Positions 15,208 through 23,202 of a DNA stretch of 64,000 nucleotides are shown here, one piece after another (positions within the stretch are counted from its first letter, which is position 1; each line of letters opens with the position of its first letter). Source of the DNA: Nocardioides carbamazepini (lineage in GTDB: Bacteria > Actinomycetota > Actinomycetes > Propionibacteriales > Nocardioidaceae). Where the stretch lies: positions 1 through 64,000 of the forward strand of contig NZ_JAHTLF010000025.1 in NCBI RefSeq assembly GCF_024614185.1, read 5' to 3'. The notes under the pieces are model-generated. The model saw only the letters and a program-made list of their open reading frames with translations, was not told the DNA's origin and did no database searches. The position numbers and the translations under genes were made by a program.

Positions 15208-16491
15208 GTGAAGACCCTCGTGATCGGCACCGGTGGCCGCGAGCACGCGCTCGCCCTCGCGCTCTCCCGCGACCCCGGGGTGAGCGAGGTCCATGTGGCG
15301 CCGGGCAACCCGGGGATCGGTGCGTTCGCGACACTGCACGACGCCGACCCGATGGACGGTACGGCGCTCGCCGCCCTCGCCGCGCGGATCGGCGTCGACC
15401 TCGTGGTGGTCGGGCCCGAGGCGCCGCTCGTCGCCGGAGTGGCCGACGCGGTGCGCGCCGCCGGGATCGCCGTGTTCGGTCCCTCGCGGGCGGCGGCGAT
15501 GCTCGAGGGGTCGAAGGCCTTCTCCAAGGAGGTGATGGCGGCCGCGGGGGTGCCGACGGCGGGCTCGCGCACCTGCACCACCCCCGAGGAGGTCGCGGCC
15601 GCGCTCGACGAGTTCGGACCGCCGTACGTCGTCAAGGACGACGCCCTCGCCGCCGGCAAGGGCGTCGTGGTCACCCGGGACCGGGCCGAGGCGCTCGCTC
15701 ACGCGGCGGGCTGCGGCCGGGTCGTGATCGAGGAGTTCCTCGACGGTCCCGAGGTCTCGCTGTTCGCCCTGTGCGACGGCACGACCGCGCGTGCCCTCCA
15801 GCCGGCCCAGGACTTCAAGCGGATCTTCGACGGTGGCCGGGGCCCCAACACGGGCGGGATGGGGGCGTACTCCCCGCTGCCCTGGGCGCCCGCCGACCTC
15901 GCGACCACCGTCATCGACACCGTCGTGCAGCCCACCCTCGACGAGATGGCGCGTCGCGGGACCCCGTTCGTCGGGTGCCTGTACGTCGGCCTCGCCCTGA
16001 CCGCCGAGGGCCCGAGGGTGATCGAGTTCAACTGCCGGTTCGGCGATCCCGACGTGCAGCCGGTGCTGGCGCTCCTCGACTCGCCGCTGGGTGAGCTGCT
16101 GCACGCGGCTGCCGAGGGACGGATCGACGACGTCGAGCCGCCGCGCTTCCGCGAGGGCGCGTCGGTCACCGTGGTGCTCGCGTCCGCCGGCTATCCCGAG
16201 TCGTCCTCGAAGGGCGACGTCATCACCGGGGTCGGCCGTGCCAACGGGGTCGCCGACGTCGACGTGATCCATGCCGGCACCGCGCTCGTCGAGGGCGGCG
16301 ACGGCCAGCGGTTGGTGACCGCCGGTGGCCGGGTCCTGGCTGTGCGCGCCGTCGGGTACGACGTCGCCGACGCCCGCGCCCGGGCCTACGCCGCTGCCGA
16401 CCTGGTCGCCTTCGACGGCCTCCAGCGCCGCTCCGACATCGCCGCCGAGCCGCTCGGGGTCGTCGAGGGCGCCTCGCTCGCCGATGACTGA
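15208..16491 (+). CDS. purD: Phosphoribosylamine-glycine ligase (GAR synthetase)
   Basis: Second step of purine synthesis: phosphoribosylamine, glycine and ATP give glycinamide ribonucleotide. It is an ATP-grasp enzyme of 427 residues. It starts VKTLVIGTGGREHA (loop at residues 7-12) and has GPEAPL, KDDALAAGKGVVV, FDGGRGPNTGGMGAYSP and EFNCRFGDPD. GTG 15208 is chosen because TAGGAT (15194-15199) ends eight bases upstream, so the message is probably leaderless. The stop overlaps the next gene by eight bases. Confidence 0.96.
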   Translation: MKTLVIGTGGREHALALALSRDPGVSEVHVAPGNPGIGAFATLHDADPMDGTALAALAARIGVDLVVVGPEAPLVAGVADAVRAAGIAVFGPSRAAAMLEGSKAFSKEVMAAAGVPTAGSRTCTTPEEVAAALDEFGPPYVVKDDALAAGKGVVVTRDRAEALAHAAGCGRVVIEEFLDGPEVSLFALCDGTTARALQPAQDFKRIFDGGRGPNTGGMGAYSPLPWAPADLATTVIDTVVQPTLDEMARRGTPFVGCLYVGLALTAEGPRVIEFNCRFGDPDVQPVLALLDSPLGELLHAAAEGRIDDVEPPRFREGASVTVVLASAGYPESSSKGDVITGVGRANGVADVDVIHAGTALVEGGDGQRLVTAGGRVLAVRAVGYDVADARARAYAAADLVAFDGLQRRSDIAAEPLGVVEGASLADD

Positions 16492-16990
16492 CCGACCGGT
16501 CGTCGTCCGCGCGGCGCACGACGCGGACCTCGACGCCGTCGCCGCGATCTACGCCCGCGAGGTCCGCGACGGGCATGCCACCTTCGACACCGACCCGCCG
16601 CCGCGAGCCACCTGGGAGAGGAAGCTCGCCTCCACCCATCCTGGCGACCACTTCCTCGTCGCTGTGGCGGGCGAGGACGTCCTCGGGTTCGCCTACTCCG
16701 GTCCGTTCCGCGACCGGGGCGCCTACGACCGCACCCGTGAGGTGACCGTCTACCTCGACCACGCCGCCACCGGCCGTGGCGTCGGCCGGCTGCTGTACGA
16801 CGACCTGCTGGCCCGGCTGCGTACGGCGGGTGTGCGCACGGCGCTCGCCTGCATCGCCCTGCCCAACGACGCGAGCGATGGCCTGCACCGGGCCTGCGGA
16901 TTCGAGCGACAGGGTGTGCTGCGCGAGGTCGGCCGCAAGTTCGACCGGTGGATCGACATCGCCTGGTGGCAGCGGATGCTCGACGCCTGA
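16484..16990 (+). CDS. GNAT N-acetyltransferase (phosphinothricin acetyltransferase-like)
   Basis: 168 residues, one GNAT domain. The acetyl-CoA loop is TGRGVGRLLYDDLL. The N-terminal part, IYAREVRDGHATFDTDPP, and the end, GRKFDRWIDIAWWQRML, are like the Pat/MnaT group (COG1247), which acetylates phosphinothricin, methionine sulfone and similar amino acids. It starts inside the end of purD and is co-transcribed with it. The true substrate is not clear. Confidence 0.85.
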   Translation: MTDRPVVVRAAHDADLDAVAAIYAREVRDGHATFDTDPPPRATWERKLASTHPGDHFLVAVAGEDVLGFAYSGPFRDRGAYDRTREVTVYLDHAATGRGVGRLLYDDLLARLRTAGVRTALACIALPNDASDGLHRACGFERQGVLREVGRKFDRWIDIAWWQRMLDA

Positions 16991-17139
16991 GTGCTTGGCC
17001 GATCGTCGCTGTGGATGGTGGCCGCGGCAGATCAGCGGCTCGTGGCACGCTCGGGTCGTGGCCTCGGGCCCGACCCGAGACCCGGAGCTCGCCGGCGGCG
17101 ACGTGACGCGCGCCGGTCGGCGGGGAAGCAGGATGGGGT

Positions 17140-17145
17140 TATAGT
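17140..17145 (+). promoter_or_regulatory. Leaderless -10 element of the toxin-antitoxin module
   Basis: TATAGT, six bases before the antitoxin ATG. The other ~150 bases of this gap (16991-17139) show no further feature that I can support. Confidence 0.55.
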
Positions 17146-17151
17146 GGGGGT

Positions 17152-17373
17152 ATGCCGAAGGTGAACATCTATGTTCCGGACGTGCTGTACGACGAGATCC
17201 GTCGGACCGACCTGCCCATCTCGTCGATCGCGCAGCAGGCCTTCCGCGACGCGTTGAGCGCCCGCGCCAACGCGGACTGGGTCGCGGCGGCCCGCAGCCG
17301 CCCAGCGCGCACCACGCAGCGGGTCGACACAGTGGCACTGATGGACGAGGTCCGCGACGAGTTCGGCGCATGA
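17152..17373 (+). CDS. vapB: VapB-type antitoxin
   Basis: 73 residues. The N-terminus MPKVNIYVPDVLYDEIR is a short ribbon-helix-helix DNA-binding domain (beta strand VNIYV and first helix), as in CopG/VapB antitoxins. The C-terminal part would bind and block the toxin. Its stop overlaps the toxin start (ATGA), the usual coupling. It is expected to repress its own promoter, whose -10 lies directly upstream. Confidence 0.8.
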   Translation: MPKVNIYVPDVLYDEIRRTDLPISSIAQQAFRDALSARANADWVAAARSRPARTTQRVDTVALMDEVRDEFGA

Positions 17374-17774
17374 TCGTGCTCGACGCCTCGGCGCTGGTCG
17401 ACGTCGTGACCGACCAACCCGCGAAGCCGGCCGTGCTGGAGCACCTCGAGCAGCCGATCGCCGCTCCGGGCCATCAGCTCGCCGAGGTGCTCTCGGCAGT
17501 CGCTCGGATGGCGCGCGGCGGCCTGCTCGACGCGGAGGCCGCCGCGGCCGCGGTGGCCGATGCCGCCGCGCTGTCGCAGAACCACGTGCCTCTCGACGAC
17601 GAGCTGCTCGCAAGGGCGCTGGTTCTCAACGGGCGGCTGCGCGCGCTGGACGGGCTCTACGTCGCGCTCGCCGAGCGGCTGGCCTGCCCGCTCCTGACCA
17701 CCGACGTGCGGCTGAAGCGTGCCGATCCGCCCTGCGAGGTCATCGTGGCGGAGGCGGTGGACGTCGATGGCTGA
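17370..17774 (+). CDS. vapC: VapC-type PIN-domain toxin
   Basis: 134-residue PIN-domain ribonuclease. The metal-binding acidic residues are present: Asp5 in VLDASALV, Glu in HQLAEVLSA (near 37) and the pair in RALDGLYVALAE and TTDVRL (near 93 and 112). VapC toxins cleave tRNA or rRNA; the target here is unknown. The gene is coupled to vapB and overlaps the next acetyltransferase gene by eight bases. Confidence 0.85.
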   Translation: MIVLDASALVDVVTDQPAKPAVLEHLEQPIAAPGHQLAEVLSAVARMARGGLLDAEAAAAAVADAAALSQNHVPLDDELLARALVLNGRLRALDGLYVALAERLACPLLTTDVRLKRADPPCEVIVAEAVDVDG

Positions 17775-18264
17775 GCCGGGAGCGCAGCCGGGCGTGCTCA
17801 CCGAACGCCTCCAGCTGGTCCTGTGGGACGAGTCGACCGTGGCCGCGATCCGCGACGACCATCGGCTGCCGGGCTGGCACCAGGAGTTCCCGCGCGAGGA
17901 CGACCGAGGTGCCGCGACCCTGTGGCGTGACGGGGATCCGTGGGGGCCGCGGTCGATCGTGTCCCTCAAGCAGCAGGTCGTGATCGGCTCGATCGGCTTC
18001 TTCGGGCCGCCCGTGCCGGCCGACGACGACGTGCCCGAGGTCGAGGTGGGCTACGGCCTGGTGGCGCCCGCGCGCGGCTACGGCCTGGCCACCGAGGCGC
18101 TCGGTGCGCTGCTCGCGCGGGCCGACGCGGCCGGCGTCCGGGTCCGTGCGTCGATCGCGCCCGACAACACCGCCAGCCTGCGGGTCGCGGCCAAGACCGG
18201 GTTCACCGCGATCCGCGGCAGCAGCGAGGAGGGCGAGCTGGTGCTGGTGCGCCCGCGGCGCTGA
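17767..18264 (+). CDS. GNAT N-acetyltransferase (RimJ/RimL-like)
   Basis: 165 residues. Core words VEVGYGLVAPARGYGLATEALGALL, given here as VEVGYGLV then RGYGLATEAL, carry the acetyl-CoA loop. NTASLRVAAKTGF is the usual C-terminal GNAT motif. It fits the Acetyltransf_3 group that modifies ribosomal protein N-termini or small molecules. It starts within the end of vapC, so it lies in the same transcript. The substrate is unknown. Confidence 0.82.
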   Translation: MAEPGAQPGVLTERLQLVLWDESTVAAIRDDHRLPGWHQEFPREDDRGAATLWRDGDPWGPRSIVSLKQQVVIGSIGFFGPPVPADDDVPEVEVGYGLVAPARGYGLATEALGALLARADAAGVRVRASIAPDNTASLRVAAKTGFTAIRGSSEEGELVLVRPRR

Positions 18265-18363
18265 CGAGGCTCTGGATGACGCCGACCCGGTGTTTCCCGC
18301 CGCCCGACGATCGGCAGCCTTCCCTCGCTCCGCCCCGGAGCGCAGAATGGAAGGAGAGTTGAT

Positions 18364-18942
18364 GTGTCCCCAGCAGCAGGAGCAGTCGTGTCCGAGGTCC
18401 GCGTGCCCGCCTTCGAGCGGATCCGCATGTCGTACGACGAGTGGTGGGCGCTCCCGGAGAAGCCCAAGTCGGAGTGGGTCGACGGCACGGTGGTCGTGGT
18501 GAACGTGCCGCCCAATCTCGACCACAGCGACTCCGGCTTCGGCCTCCACAGCACGCTGAGGCGGGCGTTCCCGAGTCTCCGGGTCTATGCCGACGTGCCG
18601 CTGCGACTCCCGCGCAACCGGGTCCGCCGCCCCGACCTGATGGTGTTCGACCACCGGCCGGAGAGGGAGCCGGTCGAGGAGACACCGATCCTCGTGGTCG
18701 AGGTCCTCTCCCCGGGCACCCACCTCATCGATGCCTTCGAGAAGGCACCGGAGTACGCCGAGGCCGGCATCGGCCAGTTCTGGATCGTCGACCCCGAGGC
18801 GCGCAGTCTGGACGTCTACGCGTTGGTCGATGGTCGCTGGGAGTCGTTGCTGCGGCTGGACGACCTGCGGCCCACCGGCGAGGTCACGGTGGAGGGCCAC
18901 GGCACGATCGCCCTGGACCTCCCGGTCATCCTCGCCGGCTGA
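18364..18942 (+). CDS. Uma2-family (DUF820) putative endonuclease, copy 1
   Basis: 192-residue restriction-fold protein. The PD-(D/E)xK-like elements are RRPDLMVF, ILVVEVLSPGT and the Lys in AFEKAPEYAEAGIGQFWIVD. GTG 18364 is chosen because AAGGAG lies seven bases upstream. The family is abundant in actinobacteria and cyanobacteria, and its role is not established. A close paralogue follows 110 bp downstream, including a similar leader (AGAATGGA... then GATGTGTC). Confidence 0.82.
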   Translation: MSPAAGAVVSEVRVPAFERIRMSYDEWWALPEKPKSEWVDGTVVVVNVPPNLDHSDSGFGLHSTLRRAFPSLRVYADVPLRLPRNRVRRPDLMVFDHRPEREPVEETPILVVEVLSPGTHLIDAFEKAPEYAEAGIGQFWIVDPEARSLDVYALVDGRWESLLRLDDLRPTGEVTVEGHGTIALDLPVILAG

Positions 18943-19053
18943 GCCGATGCGGACCTCCTCCCGGTGATGCCTGTGGAGAGCGGGAGCGGGCACCGCTGAT
19001 CCGTGTTGGTCTTTCCCCGGGCTCGACGAGGGGTCAGAATGGAGGGGATGGAT

Positions 19054-19617
19054 GTGTCTGTGGCGACAGCGGAGGAGACCGACGGGCTCCGGCGTGTCCC
19101 CATGTCCTACGAGGAGTGGCTCGCGCTCCCGGAGAAGCCCAAGGTCGAGTGGGTCGACGGCGAGGCCGTGTTCCACAGGAGCGGGTCGCCCGATCACCAG
19201 GACGCGGCGGCCAACCTGCTGATCTTGCTGCGGCAGTCGCTGACCGGCGTCAAGGTCTACCCCGAGGTGGCCGTGCGGCTGCCGCGCAACCGGGTCCGGA
19301 TCCCCGACCTGCTCGTCACCGAGCGCCGGCCGGAGGGCCACCACGTCATCGAGCCGCCGCTCCTGATGGTGGAGGTGCTCTCGCCGAGCACCCGCACCGA
19401 GGACCTGTTCCGCAAGTCGCTCGAGTACGCCGCCGGTGGCGTCGGGCAGTATTGGATCGTCGACCGGCGGCTGCACAGCATCGACGTGCTGGGCAACGAG
19501 GACGGCGAGTGGAGCGTCGTCCTGCTGCACCTCGACGAGGAGACCCCGTCCGGCGAGGTCGCCGTCGGCGAGCACGGCGTCGTCCCGCTCGACCTGGCGG
19601 CGGTCCTCGGCGGCTGA
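19054..19617 (+). CDS. Uma2-family (DUF820) putative endonuclease, copy 2
   Basis: 187 residues, with the same architecture as copy 1: MSYEEWLALPEKP against MSYDEWWALPEKP, RIPDLLV, LMVEVLSPST and KSLEYAAGGVGQYWIVD. GTG 19054 aligns with the start of copy 1 and has the same AGAATGGAGG leader. ATG 19039 or 19048 are alternatives. The two genes form a tandem duplication that has diverged, mostly in the middle substrate-facing part. It ends 35 bases before purB. Confidence 0.82.
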   Translation: MSVATAEETDGLRRVPMSYEEWLALPEKPKVEWVDGEAVFHRSGSPDHQDAAANLLILLRQSLTGVKVYPEVAVRLPRNRVRIPDLLVTERRPEGHHVIEPPLLMVEVLSPSTRTEDLFRKSLEYAAGGVGQYWIVDRRLHSIDVLGNEDGEWSVVLLHLDEETPSGEVAVGEHGVVPLDLAAVLGG

Positions 19618-19652
19618 GCCGTTCGGGGGTGGCCATGGGAGAATCAACGCCC

Positions 19653-21095
19653 GTGACCGTGCCGAACCTCGTTCCCAATGTCTTGGCCACCCGCTACGCC
19701 GCCGCCGACCTGACCGCGATCTGGTCGCCGGAGCACAAGATCGTGCTCGAGCGGCAGCTGTGGATCGCCGTCCTGAAGGCGCAGAGGGATCTCGGCATCG
19801 ACGTCCCCGACGGTGTCGTGGAGGCCTACGAGAAGGTCGCCGACCAGGGCGCGCAGGGGGTAGACCTCGACAGCATCGCCGCACGGGAGCGGGTCACGCG
19901 CCACGACGTGAAGGCCCGGATCGAGGAGTTCGCGGCGCTCGCCGGCCACGAGCACATCCACAAGGGCATGACCAGCCGCGACCTGACCGAGAACGTCGAG
20001 CAGCTGCAGGTCAAGCAGTCCCTCGAGCTGCTGCGCGACCGCGCGGTCGCGACCCTCGCCCGCCTCGCCCGGCTCGCCGCCGAGCACGAGACCACGGTGA
20101 TGGCCGGCCGCTCCCACAACGTCGCCGCCCAGGCGACCACCCTCGGCAAGCGGTTCGCGACCGTCGCCGACGAGCTGATGATCGCGGTGGAGCGGATCGA
20201 GGACCTGCTCGGCCGCTACCCGCTGCGCGGCATCAAGGGTCCGATGGGCACCGCTCAGGACATGCTCGACCTGCTCGGCGGCGATGCCGACAAGCTCGCC
20301 GACCTCGAGCGTCGGGTGGCGAAGCACCTCGGCTTCGACCGGGTGCTCACCAGCGTCGGACAGGTCTATCCGCGCTCCCTCGACTTCGACGTGCTCTCCG
20401 CGCTGGTCCAGCTAACCGCGGCGCCGTCCAACCTCGCCACCACCATCCGGCTGATGGCCGGCAACGAGATCGTGACCGAGGGCTTCAAGGAGGGCCAGGT
20501 CGGTTCCTCCGCGATGCCGCACAAGATGAACACCCGCTCCTGCGAGCGGGTCAACGGCCTCGCCGTCGTCACCCGCGGCTACCTCTCCATGATCGGCGAG
20601 CTCGCCGGCGACCAGTGGAACGAGGGCGACGTCTCCTGCTCCGTCGTACGTCGGGTCGCGCTGCCCGACGCGTTCTTCGCCGTCGACGGCCTGTTCCAGA
20701 CCTTCCTCACCGTGCTCGACGAGTTCGGCGCCTTCCCGGCGGTCATCCAGCGCGAGCTGGACCGGTACCTGCCCTACCTCGCCACCACCAAGGTGCTGAT
20801 GGCCGCGGTCCGCAACGGCGTCGGCCGCGAGAGCGCGCACGAGGCGATCAAGGAGGCCGCGGTCGGCACCGCTCTCGCGATGCGCCAGGGCCAGGCCGAG
20901 AACGACGTCTTCGCCAAGCTCGCCGCCGACGACCGGCTCGGCCTGACCACCGACCAGCTGCAGTCCCTCGTCGCCGAGCCGATCACCTTCACCGGTGCGG
21001 CCGTGGCCCAGACGCAGGAGGTGTGCCGTCAGGTCGAGGCCGTCGTCGCCGCGCACCCCGGCGCCGCCGACTACCACCCGGGCGCGATCCTCTGA
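19653..21095 (+). CDS. purB: Adenylosuccinate lyase
   Basis: Cleaves adenylosuccinate to AMP and SAICAR to AICAR, so it acts twice in purine synthesis. A fumarase/aspartase superfamily member of 480 residues. The family signature GSSAMPHKMN is present near residue 285, and KGMTSRDLTENV and AGRSHNVAAQ carry active-site residues. Start GTG 19653 follows GAGAAT (19639-19644) by eight bases. ATG 19635 is possible and would add six residues. Confidence 0.95.
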   Translation: MTVPNLVPNVLATRYAAADLTAIWSPEHKIVLERQLWIAVLKAQRDLGIDVPDGVVEAYEKVADQGAQGVDLDSIAARERVTRHDVKARIEEFAALAGHEHIHKGMTSRDLTENVEQLQVKQSLELLRDRAVATLARLARLAAEHETTVMAGRSHNVAAQATTLGKRFATVADELMIAVERIEDLLGRYPLRGIKGPMGTAQDMLDLLGGDADKLADLERRVAKHLGFDRVLTSVGQVYPRSLDFDVLSALVQLTAAPSNLATTIRLMAGNEIVTEGFKEGQVGSSAMPHKMNTRSCERVNGLAVVTRGYLSMIGELAGDQWNEGDVSCSVVRRVALPDAFFAVDGLFQTFLTVLDEFGAFPAVIQRELDRYLPYLATTKVLMAAVRNGVGRESAHEAIKEAAVGTALAMRQGQAENDVFAKLAADDRLGLTTDQLQSLVAEPITFTGAAVAQTQEVCRQVEAVVAAHPGAADYHPGAIL

Positions 21096-21440
21096 CGGCG
21101 CCGGCCCGGATCGTCGTCGCGTTCCCGGTCCCCGCGGACCGGGCGTTCGCGTATCTCGCCGACCCGGGGAACCGGCCCGCCTGGCAGTCCTCGCTCCGCG
21201 CGGATGCGCACGACGCTCTCCGAGCCGCCGTACCGCTGGGTCGAGGAGGGGGAGTGCGGACCCTTCCGGGCCCGGCTGGAGCTGGCCTTCGCGCCGGACC
21301 CGGTGGCTGCCGCCACCAGTCGGGTGACGGCGGAGTTCGCGGTGCGCGGGCTGGGACTCGGCCCGGTGCTGACCCGCGGCAGCCGACCGGCCGTCGCCGC
21401 CGACCTGCGTCGCGCGGCGCGGGCGCTCCTGCGCGACTGA
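21096..21440 (+). pseudogene. Broken SRPBCC-family gene
   Basis: The remains of one SRPBCC (polyketide cyclase-like) gene are split over two frames. The first part reads RIVVAFPVPADRAFAYLADP, then GNRPAWQSSLR. The second begins at 21204 with MRTTLSEPPYRWVEEG and ends in DLRRAARALLRD. Family members run about 145 residues. Here some 20 residues between the two parts are gone and the frame changes by one, so an internal deletion is the simplest cause. The 5' end abuts purB with no clear start codon. A sequencing error alone would not explain the missing residues. Confidence 0.65.
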
Positions 21441-21463
21441 CCCGAGTGCTTGCCTGCGACCGT

Positions 21464-21552
21464 CGGTAACATTCCGGCCCTACTGGCCGGTAACCACTGT
21501 CCAAGCAGCGAACCGGCCCGCTACATTCTCCGCACTTGTGATGTCGGTCACA
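21464..21552 (+). promoter_or_regulatory. Promoter and CRP-type site of the liv operon
   Basis: TACATT (21522-21527) is a good -10. TGTGA-N6-TCACA at 21537-21552 is an exact match to the CRP/GlxR consensus. It lies just past the likely RNA start, so binding there should repress. CGGTAAC occurs twice upstream (21464 and 21488, 24 bp apart) and may be another regulator's site. GGAGG precedes the livF GTG. Confidence 0.6.
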
Positions 21553-21568
21553 GTCGGAGGGAGCGCGG

Positions 21569-22357
21569 GTGCTCGCTGTCCAGAACCTCGAGGTGGTGTA
21601 CGACGACGTCGTGCTCGCCCTGCGCGGGGTGAGTCTCGGGGTCCCGGACGGCCGGATCGTCGCGCTGCTGGGGGCCAACGGCGGGGGCAAGTCGACGCTG
21701 CTGCGCTCGCTGTCGGGCCTGCTCGACGTCCACGACGGGGAGATCCGCAAGGGCACGGTGACGCTCGACGGTGAGCAGGTCGGTCAGCTGAGCCCGTCCG
21801 CGCTCGCCCGCCGCGGCATCAAGCACGTCCTCGAGGGACGCCGGGTCTTCAAGGAGCTCAGCGCCGAGGAGAACCTCCGGGTCGGCGCGTACGCCGACCG
21901 GCGCAACCTGAAGGCCAACCTGGAGCGGGTCTACGGGCTGTTCCCGGTGCTGCGGGACCGGCGCGACGGGCAGGCGGGCCTGCTGTCCGGGGGCGAGCAG
22001 CAGATGCTCGCGATCGGGCGGGCGCTGATGTCGGACCCGCGGTACCTGCTGCTCGACGAGCCGTCGCTGGGCCTGGCGCCCAAGGTCGTCGAGCAGATCC
22101 GCGACATCGTCGTCGAGATCAACGGCCAGGGGACCGGGATCCTGCTCGTCGAGCAGAACGCCACGATGGCGCTGGAGATCGCCCACCACGGCTACGTCCT
22201 GGAGAACGGACGGGTCGTCATGGACCGGCCGGCCGCCGAGCTGCGCGAGGACGCCGATGTCCGCGAGTTCTACCTCGGTCTCGGCGCCGACGGCGAGGCG
22301 GCGTCGTCCTTCCGCAACGTCAAGCACTACCGGCGCCGGAAGCGGTGGGCGTCATGA
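21569..22357 (+). CDS. livF: Branched-chain-type ABC transporter ATPase (LivF)
   Basis: One of two ATPases of a HAAT-type importer. Walker A is GANGGGKST (the usual GANGAGKST with Gly for Ala), the signature is LSGGEQQMLAIGRAL, and Walker B is LLLDEPSLGLAP, the last word typical of LivF. 262 residues, including a basic tail (KHYRRRKRW) not usual in the family. GTG start behind GGAGGGAG. First gene of a tightly coupled operon; its stop overlaps livG (ATGA). Confidence 0.92.
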   Translation: MLAVQNLEVVYDDVVLALRGVSLGVPDGRIVALLGANGGGKSTLLRSLSGLLDVHDGEIRKGTVTLDGEQVGQLSPSALARRGIKHVLEGRRVFKELSAEENLRVGAYADRRNLKANLERVYGLFPVLRDRRDGQAGLLSGGEQQMLAIGRALMSDPRYLLLDEPSLGLAPKVVEQIRDIVVEINGQGTGILLVEQNATMALEIAHHGYVLENGRVVMDRPAAELREDADVREFYLGLGADGEAASSFRNVKHYRRRKRWAS

Positions 22358-23202
22358 GCGCGCCGGGCAGCGCCGTCCTCGAGTTCGAGGACGTCCACCT
22401 GTCGTTCGGCGCGGTCAAGGCGGTCAACGGCGTCGGGTTCACGGTCGGTGACGACGAGCTGTTCGCGGTGATCGGCCCCAACGGCGCCGGGAAGACGAGC
22501 ATCTTCAACGTGCTCTCGGGCGTCTACCGGCCGCAGCAGGGCCGGGTCCGGCTGCACGGCACGTCCCTGCTGGGCAAGCGGCCGCCGGCCATCGCCCGCC
22601 TGGGCATGGCCCGCACCTTCCAGAACATCGAGCTGTTCGCGAACCTCACCGTGCTCGACAACCTCATGCTCGGACGCCACCAGCACATCGGCTACGGCAC
22701 CTTCGCCGCCCTGGCCTGGGTCGGGCGGGCGCGCAACGAGGAGCTGCGGCACCGCCGCCGGGTCGAGGAGATCGTCGACTTCCTCGAGCTCGAGCAGTGG
22801 CGCAAGCTCCCCGTCGGACTGCTGCCGTACGGCGTCCAGAAGCGGGTCGAGCTCGGCCGGGCGCTGGCGATGGAGCCCCGGCTGCTGCTGCTCGACGAGC
22901 CGGTGGCCGGCATGAACCTCGAGGAGACCGAGGACATGGCCCGCTACATCCTCGACATCCGCGACGAGCTGCGGATCCCCATGATCATGGTCGAGCACGA
23001 CATGGGACTGGTCATGGACATCGCCGACCGGGTGCTGGTCGTCGACTTCGGCACACCGGTCGCCACCGGGACACCGGCGGAGGTGCAGCGCAACCCCGAC
23101 GTGATCCGCGCCTACCTCGGCGGCGCGGCCGAGGCGGCCGTGGAGCAGGCCGCCGCGGAGCAGGGCGGCGCGGAGCAGGGCGGCGAGGCGAGCTCGGCAT
23201 GA
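22354..23202 (+). CDS. livG: Branched-chain-type ABC transporter ATPase (LivG)
   Basis: Second ATPase of the importer, 282 residues. Walker A is GPNGAGKTS, then the LivG word ARTFQNIELF, a divergent signature (LPYGVQKRVELGRAL) and Walker B LLLLDEPVAGMN. It has an Ala/Glu/Gly-rich tail with a short repeat (EQGGAEQGG) after the normal end. ATGA overlaps link it to livF and to the ligase gene. Confidence 0.92.
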   Translation: MSAPGSAVLEFEDVHLSFGAVKAVNGVGFTVGDDELFAVIGPNGAGKTSIFNVLSGVYRPQQGRVRLHGTSLLGKRPPAIARLGMARTFQNIELFANLTVLDNLMLGRHQHIGYGTFAALAWVGRARNEELRHRRRVEEIVDFLELEQWRKLPVGLLPYGVQKRVELGRALAMEPRLLLLDEPVAGMNLEETEDMARYILDIRDELRIPMIMVEHDMGLVMDIADRVLVVDFGTPVATGTPAEVQRNPDVIRAYLGGAAEAAVEQAAAEQGGAEQGGEASSA

